Below, in pieces: positions 34,462-44,943 of a stretch of DNA of 64,000 bases. Every line of letters starts with the position of its first letter. The stretch's first letter is position 1. The DNA lies in assembly GCA_027491355.1 (NCBI GenBank), contig JAIXWI010000019.1, positions 59,261-123,260 of the forward strand. Reading direction: 5' to 3'. The translations under genes and the position numbers were made by a program. Source of the stretch: Bacteroidota bacterium. GTDB lineage: Bacteria; Bacteroidota; Bacteroidia; UKL13-3. Under the pieces are notes generated by a model. The model did no database searches. It had not been told where the DNA came from and worked only from the letters and a program-made list of their open reading frames with translations.

Positions 34462-36936
34462 ATGAATTACACGCTGAATGAAATTTATAAGATATGTGGA
34501 GGCAAGCTAGTGCATGCTGAGCATAGTCAACATAGCATACAACATTTGGTCATAGATACCCGTAAAATCATTACAGAACAATGGGCCCTATTCGTTGCGT
34601 TAAAAGGCAAAAGAAACAGTGGTATCCATGCCGTTCATGAAGCCTACCTAGCAGGTATAAGAAATTTTCTTATCAATGAAAGCGAAGCACCAATTATTGA
34701 TTTTAGTTTGTTTCCCGAAGCAGGATTTTTATGTTGTTCGGATACGTTGCTTGCTTTGCAAAAATTAGCAGCACATCACCGTCAACAATTCAATTATCCG
34801 ATTATTGGAATAACAGGAAGTAATGGCAAAACAATTGTCAAAGAATGGTTATTTCATTTGCTCCATCAACAGTTAAAAATTGTAAGAAGTCCTAAAAGTT
34901 TCAATTCGCAAATTGGGGTTCCTTTGTCAATATTGCTCATGCAGCAAACAGATCAATTGGGAATTTTTGAGGCAGGCATTTCAGAGAAAAATGAGATGCA
35001 ACATTTGTCTTCAACCATAGCTCCAGAAATAGGTATATTTACATACATTGGAGCAGCACATCAAGCTGGATTTGAGAACAAGACAACTAAGATTGCTGAA
35101 AAATTTAAACTTTTTCAAAGCTGCAAACACCTGGTAATTGGTATTGATCAAGATGAGTTAGCAACTTCCATTACAAGTATAGGCTCAGCTTGTAAACTTA
35201 TAACTTGGAGCAAGGAAAGTCAAGCTGCAAACTTTCAATTTGAAATTCATAAAAAGAAATTCAGCACACTCATTGCAGAAAAAAATGAACAAATCAATAT
35301 CGAGATTCCTTTTACTGATGAAGCATCCATTTGGAATGCCTGTACCTGTTTGGCAAGTATTTTAGGATTGCACGCCATTTACAATTGGGACCTCAAACAA
35401 GCATTAAAAAAATTTGCTGACTTACCTGCTCTTGACATGAGGCTTCAACTCATTGAAGGTAGTGGACAGTGTATGCTCATCAATGACAGTTACAGTGCAG
35501 ATATAGATTCACTTAAAATTGCATTGGATTTTTTAAGACAACATCAAGGAGCCATGCGCAGCATCTGTATTGTTTCTGATTTTGTTGATAGTGGAAAATC
35601 TGAAGAAAAATTAAATCAGGAAATTGCCGATTTGCTTGTTCAATCAAAGATTGATACCATTATTGGTGTTGGACCATCAATGACTAAATTCAAAAATTTG
35701 TATCCAAGTAACAGCTTGTTTTTTGAGCAGACAGATTTGTTAATGTCATTTTTAAAACACAAACATTATGCTAATTCTATTTTGTTAATCAAAGGTGCAA
35801 GAAGTTTTGAGTTTGAAAAAATAAGTAAGTTATTGGCAAAACAAGTGCATCAAACCACTTTCGAAATCAATTTGAATGCGCTGGTAAACAACTTAAATAC
35901 CTATAGAAATTTACTAAAGTCCGGAGTAAAAACTATGGGCATGGTAAAAGCATTTAGCTATGGCACGGGAAGTGTTGAAATTGCAAGAACACTCGCACAT
36001 CACCAAATAGATTATTTAACTGTTGCCTATGCAGATGAAGGTGTCATTCTAAGAAATGCTGGTATCAAGACACCCATCATGGTCATGAATGCTGAACCCT
36101 CTAGTTTTGAGACTATTTTTACGCATCACTTAGAACCTGAAATTTACCAATTTGAATTGTTGAAACACCTCATTCAACATGCAAATGGAGAGGCTTTTGG
36201 TATCCATATAGAATTGGATACTGGCATGAAAAGATTAGGATTTGATGCCACTCAAATTCCTGAACTGATTCAATTATTAACAAACAATGCCAATATTCGA
36301 GTTCAATCAGTTTTCACACATTTAGCAGCCAGCGACGAAAGCGAACACGATGCTTTTACCCGCAATCAAATTAATAAATTCGAAAACATATCAACTCAAA
36401 TTTGCAAGGCTTTACCCTATCCAATTCTCAGGCATTGTGTAAATAGTAGTGGCATTACCAGATTCCCTGAAGCACATTTTGACATGGTGCGTTTAGGAAT
36501 TGGATTGTATGGCATTGATCCCTCTGAAAAAGTACAACAACAATTGCAAGTGATTGGAAGCCTCAAAACAATCATCTCTCAAATTAGAACCCTTGAAGCT
36601 GGTGAAAGTGTGGGTTATGGCAGAATGGGCAAAGTAAACCAACAGACAAAAATTGCCATTGTTGCCATTGGTTATGCTGATGGCTTGAGCAGACTTTTAA
36701 GTAATGGCAATGGTGCCATGATGGTGAACGGTGAAAAAGCATCTATTATAGGCAATGTTTGTATGGACATGACCATGATAGACATTACAAACATTTCTTG
36801 TCAAGTTGGAGATGAGGTCATTGTGTTTGGTCAAAATCCAAGTATTCAAACCATAGCCAGTCAAACCCAAACCATTCCTTATGAAATTTTAACAGGCATT
36901 TCTCAGCGTGTTAAACGCGTTTACTTTTTTGAATAA
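34462..36936 (+). CDS. murF/alr: MurF-alanine racemase fusion protein
   Basis: 824 aa. Residues 1 to about 460 are MurF-like (UDP-MurNAc-tripeptide:D-Ala-D-Ala ligase): P-loop GITGSNGKT (116-124), GIFEAGISEKNEM, INDSYSADIDSLKIAL. Residues about 465-824 are alanine racemase: PLP lysine K496 in MVKAFSYGTG, HIELDTGMKRLGF, CVNSSGITRFPEAHFDMVRLGIGLYG, and catalytic tyrosine in VGYGRMGK. The fusion is known in Bacteroidota. The P-loop reads GKTIVKEW where canonical MurF has GKTTVKE, and such fusions often coexist with a separate MurF, so ligase activity is uncertain while racemase activity looks intact. The 3' end overlaps the convergent methyltransferase gene by 26 bases. Confidence 0.93.
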   Translation: MNYTLNEIYKICGGKLVHAEHSQHSIQHLVIDTRKIITEQWALFVALKGKRNSGIHAVHEAYLAGIRNFLINESEAPIIDFSLFPEAGFLCCSDTLLALQKLAAHHRQQFNYPIIGITGSNGKTIVKEWLFHLLHQQLKIVRSPKSFNSQIGVPLSILLMQQTDQLGIFEAGISEKNEMQHLSSTIAPEIGIFTYIGAAHQAGFENKTTKIAEKFKLFQSCKHLVIGIDQDELATSITSIGSACKLITWSKESQAANFQFEIHKKKFSTLIAEKNEQINIEIPFTDEASIWNACTCLASILGLHAIYNWDLKQALKKFADLPALDMRLQLIEGSGQCMLINDSYSADIDSLKIALDFLRQHQGAMRSICIVSDFVDSGKSEEKLNQEIADLLVQSKIDTIIGVGPSMTKFKNLYPSNSLFFEQTDLLMSFLKHKHYANSILLIKGARSFEFEKISKLLAKQVHQTTFEINLNALVNNLNTYRNLLKSGVKTMGMVKAFSYGTGSVEIARTLAHHQIDYLTVAYADEGVILRNAGIKTPIMVMNAEPSSFETIFTHHLEPEIYQFELLKHLIQHANGEAFGIHIELDTGMKRLGFDATQIPELIQLLTNNANIRVQSVFTHLAASDESEHDAFTRNQINKFENISTQICKALPYPILRHCVNSSGITRFPEAHFDMVRLGIGLYGIDPSEKVQQQLQVIGSLKTIISQIRTLEAGESVGYGRMGKVNQQTKIAIVAIGYADGLSRLLSNGNGAMMVNGEKASIIGNVCMDMTMIDITNISCQVGDEVIVFGQNPSIQTIASQTQTIPYEILTGISQRVKRVYFFE

Positions 36937-37594
36937 ACAAATCGAACCGGTAAGCTGCATAAGGTTGCCAAGCTTGTTGATCAATTGCCAAACCTTCTAA
37001 ACCTGCTTTTTTACACAGGGTTAATAATTGTTTTTTATTCCAAAACCTACCCATGTCGTTTTTACCAATCAGCGTGTGGTATTTGCATTTCAAGTTTGCC
37101 CAAAAACCTTTGTAATAAATACTTTTTTTAGCACTATCAGGGATATCTCCAATTAAAATACGACCGTCTGGTTTGAGGTGTTCTGCCAAATTTTTGAGAA
37201 CGGCCAAAGCTTGTTTGTTGCTTTCAAAATATTGAAAAGAAAAATACAATAAAATACAATCGAATTGTTGATGAAACTTAAATTTAGAAGCATCTGCACA
37301 ATGCCAATCTATTTGATTGCCATACTTTTTTTGTGCTTGTTCAATGAGTAAAGGAGAAAAATCTACCGCACTAATTTGGTTGCCAAATTTCTTCAGAAGT
37401 ATGGTCAATTCTCCATTCCCGCAACATACATCTAATAGGGTGTCATGAGCTTGTAAATGCAATTGTTCCGCTATTAATTCGGCAATTTTATGGAGACTTA
37501 GTTCAGACATTGTTTTGCCTTGCACAATGCGTCCAACACTGCTCAATGGATGTTCTTGCATTGCCCTATGATTCCAAAACTCTTGCCAGTTCAT
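36911..37594 (-). CDS. Class I SAM-dependent methyltransferase
   Basis: 227 aa, cytoplasmic. SAM-binding motif I is LLDVCCGNGELTILL; the strand-2 acidic residue is in QISAVDFSPLLIEQAQ; then WHCADASKF and CILLYFSFQYFESN. The substrate is unknown. It starts within the rlmH stop codon (TAATG on the minus strand), so it is coupled to rlmH. The tail overlaps murF/alr by 26 bases. Confidence 0.85.
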   Translation of the reverse strand: MNWQEFWNHRAMQEHPLSSVGRIVQGKTMSELSLHKIAELIAEQLHLQAHDTLLDVCCGNGELTILLKKFGNQISAVDFSPLLIEQAQKKYGNQIDWHCADASKFKFHQQFDCILLYFSFQYFESNKQALAVLKNLAEHLKPDGRILIGDIPDSAKKSIYYKGFWANLKCKYHTLIGKNDMGRFWNKKQLLTLCKKAGLEGLAIDQQAWQPYAAYRFDLFIQKSKRV

Positions 37595-38064
37595 TATTCG
37601 TGGTGGTAAGGCTCTCCTTTGATAATGGTATAAGCCCTGTACAATTGCTCTGCAAAAACGAGTTTCACCAATTGGTGAGAAAAAGTAAAGGCTGAAATTG
37701 AAAGTTTTGCATTGGCTCTTTGATAAATGCGCTCATCAAAACCAAAGGCACCTCCAATCAAAAACACAATGGATGAAGTTTGCATACTTAATTTATCTAG
37801 GTATTGCGCAAACGAAACAGAGTTGTATGATTTACCGTTTTCATCTAATAAAATCAAAAAATCTGTTGGCTTGATGGCTTTTAATTGCAAAAGGGCTTCA
37901 GTTTTTTTGATAGCATCTGATTGGTGATGCTTGTCTTTATTGGGCACTTGTATTTCACCATAAGTAAAATGGATATAATGCCCAAGTTTTTTTTCATACA
38001 ATTCAAATCCGTCTTTTACGAATGGGAAATGAGTTTTCCCTGTTTGTATCAAACGAATTTTCAT
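37594..38064 (-). CDS. rlmH: 23S rRNA pseudouridine-1915 N3-methyltransferase (RlmH)
   Basis: 156 aa, the usual SPOUT-family length. It methylates pseudouridine 1915 of 23S rRNA on assembled ribosomes. Signature: VFLIGGAFGFDERIYQRANAKLSISAFTFSHQLVKLVFAEQLYRAYTIIKGEPYHHE at the C-terminus, including the knot-forming GGAFG and the final YHHE. It lies 23 bases after clpC. Confidence 0.96.
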   Translation of the reverse strand: MKIRLIQTGKTHFPFVKDGFELYEKKLGHYIHFTYGEIQVPNKDKHHQSDAIKKTEALLQLKAIKPTDFLILLDENGKSYNSVSFAQYLDKLSMQTSSIVFLIGGAFGFDERIYQRANAKLSISAFTFSHQLVKLVFAEQLYRAYTIIKGEPYHHE

Positions 38065-38087
38065 CCAATTAAAAAGTATTAAAAATG

Positions 38088-40640
38088 CTATTCAGGTTTT
38101 TCGGTACCTGGATTCTCTTTCTTTTTACGGGTTGCCTTTTTAACCAATGGTGCTATTTTAAGTTCGTCTGGTTGTGAAGCCTTGTCATAATCTATTTCTA
38201 AAGTATCTCCTGCTACCAATTCCATTTTTAACAATTCTTCAGCCATTGGATCTTCTACAAATTTTTGAATGGTTCTGGCTAATGGTCTTGCGCCTAAATC
38301 TGGATCAAAGCCTTTGTCTGCAAGAAACGCTTTCGCAGCATCACTGATGACAACTTTGTAGCCCAACTCTTCTATTCTTGCATACAATTTGGTTAAGTTC
38401 AATTCTAAAATTTTAGCTATTGCTGGTTTATCCAATTGACTGAATACAATAACATCGTCTATTCTGTTAAGAAACTCTGGCGAGAAAAAGCGCTTGAGGG
38501 CATTTTCAACAACAATTTTAGAATTCTTCTCAGCATCTGCAGTTTTTCCGGGTGTAGAAAAACCAACACCAGCTCCAAAGTCTTTGAGTTGTCTAGAACC
38601 CAAATTAGAAGTCATGATGATGATGGTATTTCTGAAATCTACTTTTCTGCCTAAACTATCAGTTATAAATCCTTCGTCAAGTACTTGTAACAAGATATTG
38701 AAAACATCCGGATGTGCTTTTTCTATTTCATCTAAAAGTAAAACTGCGTATGGCTTGCGCCTTACTTTTTCAGTGAGCTGTCCGCCCTCTTCATAACCTA
38801 CATATCCTGGAGGCGCTCCAACCAATCTGCTCACAGCAAATTTTTCCATGTACTCACTCATATCAATTCGAATCATGGCATCATCACTGTCAAAAAGATA
38901 GCGGGCAAGAACTTTTGCCATCTCCGTTTTTCCAACTCCTGTTGGACCTAAAAACACAAATGAGCCAATTGGTTTGTTTGGATTTTTTAACCCTGCCCTG
39001 GTTCTTTGAATGGCTTTGGTTAATTTTTTAATAGCTTCATCCTGACCAATGACTTTACCTTGCATTTCTGTTCCCATATTCAACAAACGTTGACCTTCTG
39101 ATTGGGCTATGCGCTTAACAGGAATACCTGTCATCATGGCAACTACATCAGCAACATCATTTTCTGTAACTGCATAACGTTGCGATTTGGTTTCATCTTC
39201 CCATTTACTTTTTTCTGAGGCCAATTGTTCTAGTAAATGTTTTTCTTTGTCTCTGAGCTTAGCAGCCTCTTCATAATTTTGACTCTTGACAACGCGGTTT
39301 TTTTCAAGCTTGATGTCTTCTATCTGCTTTTCCAAGTCTAAAATATTGGTAGGCACATGAATGTTACTCAGGTGTACCCTAGCTCCAGCCTCGTCCATTA
39401 CATCAATGGCTTTATCTGGCAAATGCCTGTCTGTTAAATAACGACTGCTCATTTTAACGCAAGCTTCTATGGCAGCTGCATCGTAAGTAACACTGTGGTG
39501 GCTTTCGTATTTATCTTTGATGTTGTTTAAGATTTCTATGCTTTCTGAAGCAGTAGCTGGTTCAACCATGACCATCTGAAAACGACGCTCCAATGCACCA
39601 TCTTTTTCTATGTATTGTCTGTATTCGTTAAGAGTAGTAGCTCCGATACATTGTATTTCACCTCTTGCCAATGCCGGCTTAAACATGTTTGAAGCATCCA
39701 AAGAACCTGAAGCACCACCCGCTCCAACCAAGGTATGAATTTCATCGATGAATAAAATCACATCTGGTGATTTTTCCAATTCGTTCATCACAGCTTTCAT
39801 GCGCTCTTCAAACTGTCCTCTGTATTTGGTACCAGCTACTAAACTGGCCAAGTCCAACATCACAACACGTTTGTTGAATAAAACCCGCGATACTTTTCTT
39901 TGTATGATTCTTAAGGCCAATCCTTCTGCAATGGCTGTTTTACCAACACCTGGCTCCCCAATCAAAATGGGATTGTTTTTCTTTCTCCTTGATAAAATTT
40001 GAGAAACCCTTTCAATTTCTTTTTCTCTTCCAACTATAGGATCAAGCTTACCTTCCTCACCTGCTTTTGTGAGGTCTCTGCCAAAATTATCTAGTACAGG
40101 AGTTTTAGATTTAGAATCACCTTTGCGAACTGGCTCTGATTTTCTTTCTTCTGCAGGTGGGCCATAAAATTCTTCTTCTTCAGGTGGCAATTCATTTTTG
40201 AATTCAGACAAATTACTTTCTAAAGCGTTTTTAAAAACTTCATATGTAATGCCGTATTGTCCTAAAATTTGTGAAGCCAAATTGTCTTCATCACGCAATA
40301 TTGACAGCAACAAGTGTTCTGTACCTATGATGTCTGTTTTAAAAATTTTTGCTTCAAGGTAAGTAATTTTCAATACCTTTTCTGCTTGTTTAGTAAGCGG
40401 AATGTTTACAAAATTGGTATTGTTTGTTGCCGAAGCTCGGATATTGTCTTCTATAGTCTTTTTCAATCTTACACCATCTATCTCTAGGGCTCTAAGGGTT
40501 TTAATTGCTTTCCCATCTCCCTCACGAATTAAACCTAACAACAGGTGTTCTGTTCCAATATAATCGTGACCTAAACGAATGGCTTCTTCTCTACTGTAAG
40601 AGATGACATCTTTAACACGAGGTGAAAATTTTGCTTCCAT
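38088..40640 (-). CDS. clpC: ATP-dependent Clp protease ATPase subunit (ClpC)
   Basis: 850-aa class I Clp ATPase. Two Clp_N repeats ([51 protein letters not shown]); first AAA+ module with Walker [10 protein letters not shown] and Walker [23 protein letters not shown]; a UVR/coiled middle segment; second AAA+ module with [24 protein letters not shown] and arginine-finger region NRIDDVIVF; and the D2-small domain [23 protein letters not shown]. It unfolds substrates for ClpP. The charged tail ends [16 protein letters not shown]. Confidence 0.96.
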   Translation of the reverse strand: MEAKFSPRVKDVISYSREEAIRLGHDYIGTEHLLLGLIREGDGKAIKTLRALEIDGVRLKKTIEDNIRASATNNTNFVNIPLTKQAEKVLKITYLEAKIFKTDIIGTEHLLLSILRDEDNLASQILGQYGITYEVFKNALESNLSEFKNELPPEEEEFYGPPAEERKSEPVRKGDSKSKTPVLDNFGRDLTKAGEEGKLDPIVGREKEIERVSQILSRRKKNNPILIGEPGVGKTAIAEGLALRIIQRKVSRVLFNKRVVMLDLASLVAGTKYRGQFEERMKAVMNELEKSPDVILFIDEIHTLVGAGGASGSLDASNMFKPALARGEIQCIGATTLNEYRQYIEKDGALERRFQMVMVEPATASESIEILNNIKDKYESHHSVTYDAAAIEACVKMSSRYLTDRHLPDKAIDVMDEAGARVHLSNIHVPTNILDLEKQIEDIKLEKNRVVKSQNYEEAAKLRDKEKHLLEQLASEKSKWEDETKSQRYAVTENDVADVVAMMTGIPVKRIAQSEGQRLLNMGTEMQGKVIGQDEAIKKLTKAIQRTRAGLKNPNKPIGSFVFLGPTGVGKTEMAKVLARYLFDSDDAMIRIDMSEYMEKFAVSRLVGAPPGYVGYEEGGQLTEKVRRKPYAVLLLDEIEKAHPDVFNILLQVLDEGFITDSLGRKVDFRNTIIIMTSNLGSRQLKDFGAGVGFSTPGKTADAEKNSKIVVENALKRFFSPEFLNRIDDVIVFSQLDKPAIAKILELNLTKLYARIEELGYKVVISDAAKAFLADKGFDPDLGARPLARTIQKFVEDPMAEELLKMELVAGDTLEIDYDKASQPDELKIAPLVKKATRKKKENPGTEKPE

Positions 40641-40758
40641 AACAAATGGTTTTTAAATGAAGTATCAAAAAAGGGTCCAAACTTCAATGGCAATTTACCA
40701 ATGTTTAATTATTTTACTGAGTTTAAATTTCCACGAACAAATGTGTGTTACTTTTGAA

Positions 40759-42399
40759 TTAGCTAGTGATGTGTTCATCTAAAATTCTATTGAGCCATTT
40801 TAACATCATAAACATAGCAGCGGCAGCAATTATCAACAAACAAAAGTTCACCAAAAAGAAATTAGATTTATCCTCATAACTGTCCCAAAAAGTTGCTAAA
40901 ATACCTGAAAGTTTATTCCCCAAAGATGTTGCCAAAAACCAACCGCCCATCATTACGGCAGTGAGTCTTTTAGGGCTTAACTTAGATACCAAGCTCAAAC
41001 CCATAGGACTCAAAAACAACTCGCCAATGGTTACCACTCCGTAACAAGAAATCAACCATGCTGGAGACACCTTGATACTTCCATTGCTTCCAGCCCATAC
41101 CGCAGCAACCATTACAAAAGTTGACAAAGCTGAAATGAGCAATCCAAAGGCAATTTTAGTAGCTGTACTCATGTCTTTTTTACGTCTACCTTTTAGCCAT
41201 GTAAAAAACGCTACCACCAGTGGAGTAAAAACAATCACCCAAAAAGGGTTGATACTTTGAAACAATTCAGTGTTGAACAAGTATACCTTACTTTCAGGAG
41301 CTGGTTCTTGTACAGCACTCACATTCCTGAAATAAACAGGAAAGTCATAGGTTAACTTGGCAACACCATTTTCTTTAACTGCTTGAAATTTTTCATTGAA
41401 AAGCGGAACAGAGTCTTGCTTATAAGCCAATGTTTCTGCTAAATACATTTGCTTGGCTAAAGGCTGAATACTTTGAGGTATTTCCCTGTCTGTATAATAT
41501 TGAGCCCATGTTGTCAAAGCTGTTCCATTTTGTTTGAATACAGCCCAAAACATCACAGACACAGCCATTATACTTAACAAGGCCGCCAATGGTCTTTTGT
41601 CTTGTACACTTGCTTTTACATACAAACCAATGTAGTAAATGATAACAGGTATGGTAGCAAAAATAAATGCATCAGTGCTGTCTGAACCAAAAATATTTCC
41701 AGGTATCATCCATGCACTCACTCCCACAATAATTGCAGGTAAAAATACACGCATAAAAATACCGCCCAAACTCATGTCTTCAGGGGCTGTAGCTTTTCTA
41801 GTATCTGCATGTGCATAATGTTTTAAACCAATTAAAAAAGTAGCAATGCCAATAAACATGCCTATTCCAGCAGTTGCAAAGGCATAGCCCCACCCATATC
41901 TGTTTCGCATGTATGCAGCAAATAAATTACAAACACACGCTCCAATATTGATACCCATGTAAAAAATATTGAAACCTGAATCTTTATGAGCTTGATACTC
42001 TGGTGCAGCATATAAATTGCCCAATAATGTTGATATATTGGGTTTAAAAAAACCATTTCCCAGTATGATTAAAAACAAAGACAAATAAAAATAATGAATT
42101 CCGGGCAGGGCCAATCCAAGATAGCCAATACCCATCATGATTCCGCCAATTAGAATTGAGTTTTTGTATCCTAAAATTCTATCAGCAAGCAAACCTCCTA
42201 AAAAAGGAGTCAAAAATACAAATGCGATAAAAGTACCATAAATATCTGCAGCTTCTTTACGATCAAAACCTAATCCTCCCTTATCTACTGATTCGGTTAA
42301 ATACAATTGAAAAATACCTATCATAAGGTAATATCCGAAACGCTCCCACATTTCAGTAAAGAAAAGGAAGCGTAAACCTGATGGATGTTTTTTACTCAT
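40759..42399 (-). CDS. POT/PTR family proton-dependent peptide transporter
   Basis: 546-aa inner-membrane symporter with about 12-14 helices. The POT signature FFTEMWERFGYYLMIGIFQLYL (ExxERFxYY) is at the N-terminus, followed by GGLLADRILGYKNSILIGG and GNGFFKPNISTLLGNLY. It imports di- and tripeptides with protons. A non-membrane insertion of roughly 80 residues (around FKQNGTALTTWAQYYTDREIPQSI to VYLFNTELFQSINPFW) occurs between helices, a feature common in Bacteroidota members. Single gene. Confidence 0.93.
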   Translation of the reverse strand: MSKKHPSGLRFLFFTEMWERFGYYLMIGIFQLYLTESVDKGGLGFDRKEAADIYGTFIAFVFLTPFLGGLLADRILGYKNSILIGGIMMGIGYLGLALPGIHYFYLSLFLIILGNGFFKPNISTLLGNLYAAPEYQAHKDSGFNIFYMGINIGACVCNLFAAYMRNRYGWGYAFATAGIGMFIGIATFLIGLKHYAHADTRKATAPEDMSLGGIFMRVFLPAIIVGVSAWMIPGNIFGSDSTDAFIFATIPVIIYYIGLYVKASVQDKRPLAALLSIMAVSVMFWAVFKQNGTALTTWAQYYTDREIPQSIQPLAKQMYLAETLAYKQDSVPLFNEKFQAVKENGVAKLTYDFPVYFRNVSAVQEPAPESKVYLFNTELFQSINPFWVIVFTPLVVAFFTWLKGRRKKDMSTATKIAFGLLISALSTFVMVAAVWAGSNGSIKVSPAWLISCYGVVTIGELFLSPMGLSLVSKLSPKRLTAVMMGGWFLATSLGNKLSGILATFWDSYEDKSNFFLVNFCLLIIAAAAMFMMLKWLNRILDEHITS

Positions 42400-42445
42400 G
42401 CTGCAATTAAGGATTTGGCTTATTTAAATACAAGTAAGTTTAAAA

Positions 42446-42480
42446 AAAATGGCGCGCCAGCTTTGCTGGCGCGCCATTTT
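42446..42480 (-). terminator. Strong Rho-independent terminator after the 42.5-kb lipoprotein gene
   Basis: A perfect 16-bp stem AAAATGGCGCGCCAGC / GCTGGCGCGCCATTTT has a 3-nt loop, and minus-strand readout ends in a run of eight T. It begins 20 bases after the lipoprotein stop. Each arm contains the self-complementary octamer GGCGCGCC, striking in this AT-rich DNA. Confidence 0.9.
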
Positions 42481-42499
42481 CAAAATTTCTACAGAAAAA

Positions 42500-44137
42500 C
42501 TAACACACTACTGACAAAACACCTGTAATTTTCAAAGTATTTGTTGTCGCATCATAAGTTGCAGTACATGTCAATCCATTGACACTTGGCACTACAAAGT
42601 TAGTTTTTGAAAGCGGTATGGATACTGTATAAGTTTTACCTTTGTAGAAGGTTTCTAGTACATATGTTTTACCATTTTCCACAACAAATTTTTCTATGTT
42701 GTTGGCACCACTGTAAAAAGCTGTTTCATAGGTAGTCCCCTGAAATAAATAAAACCAATTACCAAAATTTGCATCTACAGGCTTATTGCTACAGCTTGCT
42801 ATAATTGAAACATCTACATTGACGTAATCTTTAGCGGCTCCATTTGCCGTAACAGTGACAGCCCCTTTAGTACACGGATCAAATAACTCAGATTCACCTA
42901 TAAGTTTACCTCCATCTCTGTTGTCGGTTATTCTGATTTTTGCTTTTGAAATTCTTGGAGTTGAGGCAAAAACCACTTCTTTACCATTCGAAATAGATGT
43001 ACCATGCAAAGCCCCCAAATAGTTTCCATTAGCTGTAACCATTGTAACCTCATAATTACCTCCCGACAAATTGGTTTGAATGTTTACTTTAAGTGGATTT
43101 TGGCAAGAACCATAACTACCAAACATACTCCAACCCCAATCTAAATTCCAACCTGATAAGTGACTCATCTCAAATTTCGCACTTAATTTTCCGTTGTCAG
43201 CAAAAACGTTGGCTTTGCCTTCATAAACCCACTCACCAGTTTCTTCGTTCAAACTCCAAACTGGAATGGAATCTCCTGCTTGAACGGGATTTCCAGTTTC
43301 AAAATTATCTTGATTGGCATTGAGTTCTATGCTAGCTGTTATTGGCTTACTAAACTTTTTTACTTCTGTATTACCTGCTTTCATATTCATGGTGAACATA
43401 CCAGCAGTAACAAAATTTAATCCACCTGGTATCCAATTCCCATCAGGCCCTTTTACATATTGAGGCGCCATACCTCCAGGAAAAACATTGTTAGCTGATG
43501 AGCTTAACGCAGAATAAAACTGAACATTAGTTGTTGCATTTGCAGCTGAAATTTGAACACCATTTGCATCTAAAAATTGAGTGCCAGAATCTATTTTTAA
43601 AGTTACTGTTTCTGTAGTTCCTGAAGGCGTTGGAGTTGAAATCAATTGATTGGCTTGAACCACTCCATTTAACAATCCAATGTCAGCAGTTTTAATTGCA
43701 ACTCCCACCGGAGGACTTCCTAATTCTTGTAGGTAAACAGTTACTACGGTAGGTTCACCAGTGGTAACTACGATATCTTTGATCAATTTTAAAAAACCGG
43801 GCGCATCAACCTCAATCTTAAATGCAAGACGGTTAGATGAAGAAAACAATTGGTTATTTGTAACAAATAGAGGAGCCATTCCTAATTTTGCAAAGTAATT
43901 GGTACCGCCATCTGCATCTACCAATGAACCCGCACCAGGACCTGAAATTTTTACAGCAAAGTTTCCCGGCCTTGTAGCAGATGCAACATTTGCATTAACA
44001 AATCTCAACAACACTGAATTTGAATACTTCGTGGTATTTACATTTACACGAACATTTTCCGTGATTCCTCTTTTACAGGCAGAAATAATTGTGATTGCAA
44101 CAATTAAAATAGACAAAAAAATGCTAATCTTTTTCAT
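42500..44137 (-). CDS. Putative outer-surface lipoprotein, family not recognised
   Basis: 545 aa with a lipoprotein signal (IVAITIISAC, Cys20). The body is beta-rich with repeated Ig-like or carboxypeptidase-regulatory-like segments. An internal stretch, SIPVWSLNEETGEWVYEGKANVF ... EMSHLSGWNLDW, resembles the extracellular P-W-D-E-x-G-W pattern of CILP/FAM171-like modules, but this is a visual likeness only. The C-terminal part carries four cysteines (about 350-545). It lies 6 bases after the outer-membrane protein gene in the same operon, suggesting a surface complex. Confidence 0.6.
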   Translation of the reverse strand: MKKISIFLSILIVAITIISACKRGITENVRVNVNTTKYSNSVLLRFVNANVASATRPGNFAVKISGPGAGSLVDADGGTNYFAKLGMAPLFVTNNQLFSSSNRLAFKIEVDAPGFLKLIKDIVVTTGEPTVVTVYLQELGSPPVGVAIKTADIGLLNGVVQANQLISTPTPSGTTETVTLKIDSGTQFLDANGVQISAANATTNVQFYSALSSSANNVFPGGMAPQYVKGPDGNWIPGGLNFVTAGMFTMNMKAGNTEVKKFSKPITASIELNANQDNFETGNPVQAGDSIPVWSLNEETGEWVYEGKANVFADNGKLSAKFEMSHLSGWNLDWGWSMFGSYGSCQNPLKVNIQTNLSGGNYEVTMVTANGNYLGALHGTSISNGKEVVFASTPRISKAKIRITDNRDGGKLIGESELFDPCTKGAVTVTANGAAKDYVNVDVSIIASCSNKPVDANFGNWFYLFQGTTYETAFYSGANNIEKFVVENGKTYVLETFYKGKTYTVSIPLSKTNFVVPSVNGLTCTATYDATTNTLKITGVLSVVC

Positions 44138-44143
44138 AGGAAG

Positions 44144-44857
44144 TTAGTTAATTTTATAGTTAAAGCTCAACTGAAACGTTGGAAAATACCTGTAATCATC
44201 CGTGTTTTTATTAATTTGAGTAGCCATGGATGCATTGTCTTGTAAACGTCCAGTTCCAATAACTGTTGTTGTTGGCTGGCTCAAATAAAACATTCCTAAA
44301 TCCATATTCAAATTAAACTTAGTTTCAGGAATAGGCATTCCAAATCCAAGACCCATGTATGGCGCTATCCCTTTCCAATCTAGATTCAATTCTAGTTGCC
44401 CAATTTCTGAGGGAGAATAGGTTACATTTTCAATGGTGTATGAGGATTTTGGCAACAATGTTGCTTTGAGATCACCGTTCAAAAAATAGCCCAAACCACC
44501 TACTAGTCTTAATCCAATGTGCTCGAAAACTTGGTATTCTCCAAATAAATGAATGTTGCTGAAACTTGCAGCTAAATTAGCAGTTGTAGAAAGACCACTA
44601 ACTGTAATGGGCATTTTATAAGTTGCTGGCAAATAACTGGCACCTGCTCTTAAAAATACCCTATTGTGAAGTTTTGCTTTGTAATTTAATCCCAATCCAG
44701 TAGTTCCAAATTGTATCCCTACAGATGAGCTTTTGACTATTTTGCTCATTGCGTTTTGTTTAGCTGACTCTTTGAGTCTCGCAATTACTTCTTTCTCAGC
44801 AGCAGACAAGAATGTGAAGTTGAGGAGCAGAAAAAACAAGGTTGTAATTTTTTTCAT
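44144..44857 (-). CDS. Predicted outer-membrane beta-barrel protein, unknown function
   Basis: 237 aa with a signal peptide ending FTFLSAA. The rest is alternating hydrophobic strands with aromatic belts: SSVGIQFGTTGLGLNYKAKL, VFLRAGASYLP, IHLFGEYQVFEHIGLRLVGGLGYFLNG, IAPYMGLGFG, and the closing YFPTFQLSFNYKIN, whose C-terminal strand ends in Asn rather than Phe. It resembles small 8-10-stranded barrels. First gene of a two-gene operon with the lipoprotein downstream. Confidence 0.65.
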   Translation of the reverse strand: MKKITTLFFLLLNFTFLSAAEKEVIARLKESAKQNAMSKIVKSSSVGIQFGTTGLGLNYKAKLHNRVFLRAGASYLPATYKMPITVSGLSTTANLAASFSNIHLFGEYQVFEHIGLRLVGGLGYFLNGDLKATLLPKSSYTIENVTYSPSEIGQLELNLDWKGIAPYMGLGFGMPIPETKFNLNMDLGMFYLSQPTTTVIGTGRLQDNASMATQINKNTDDYRYFPTFQLSFNYKIN

Positions 44858-44943
44858 GGCTTAAATTTTATACAAGTTGATGAATACTTTTAAATTTTAC
44901 AAATTAAATTATTATAGGCCAAACAGCCCTTACAAAATTAAAG

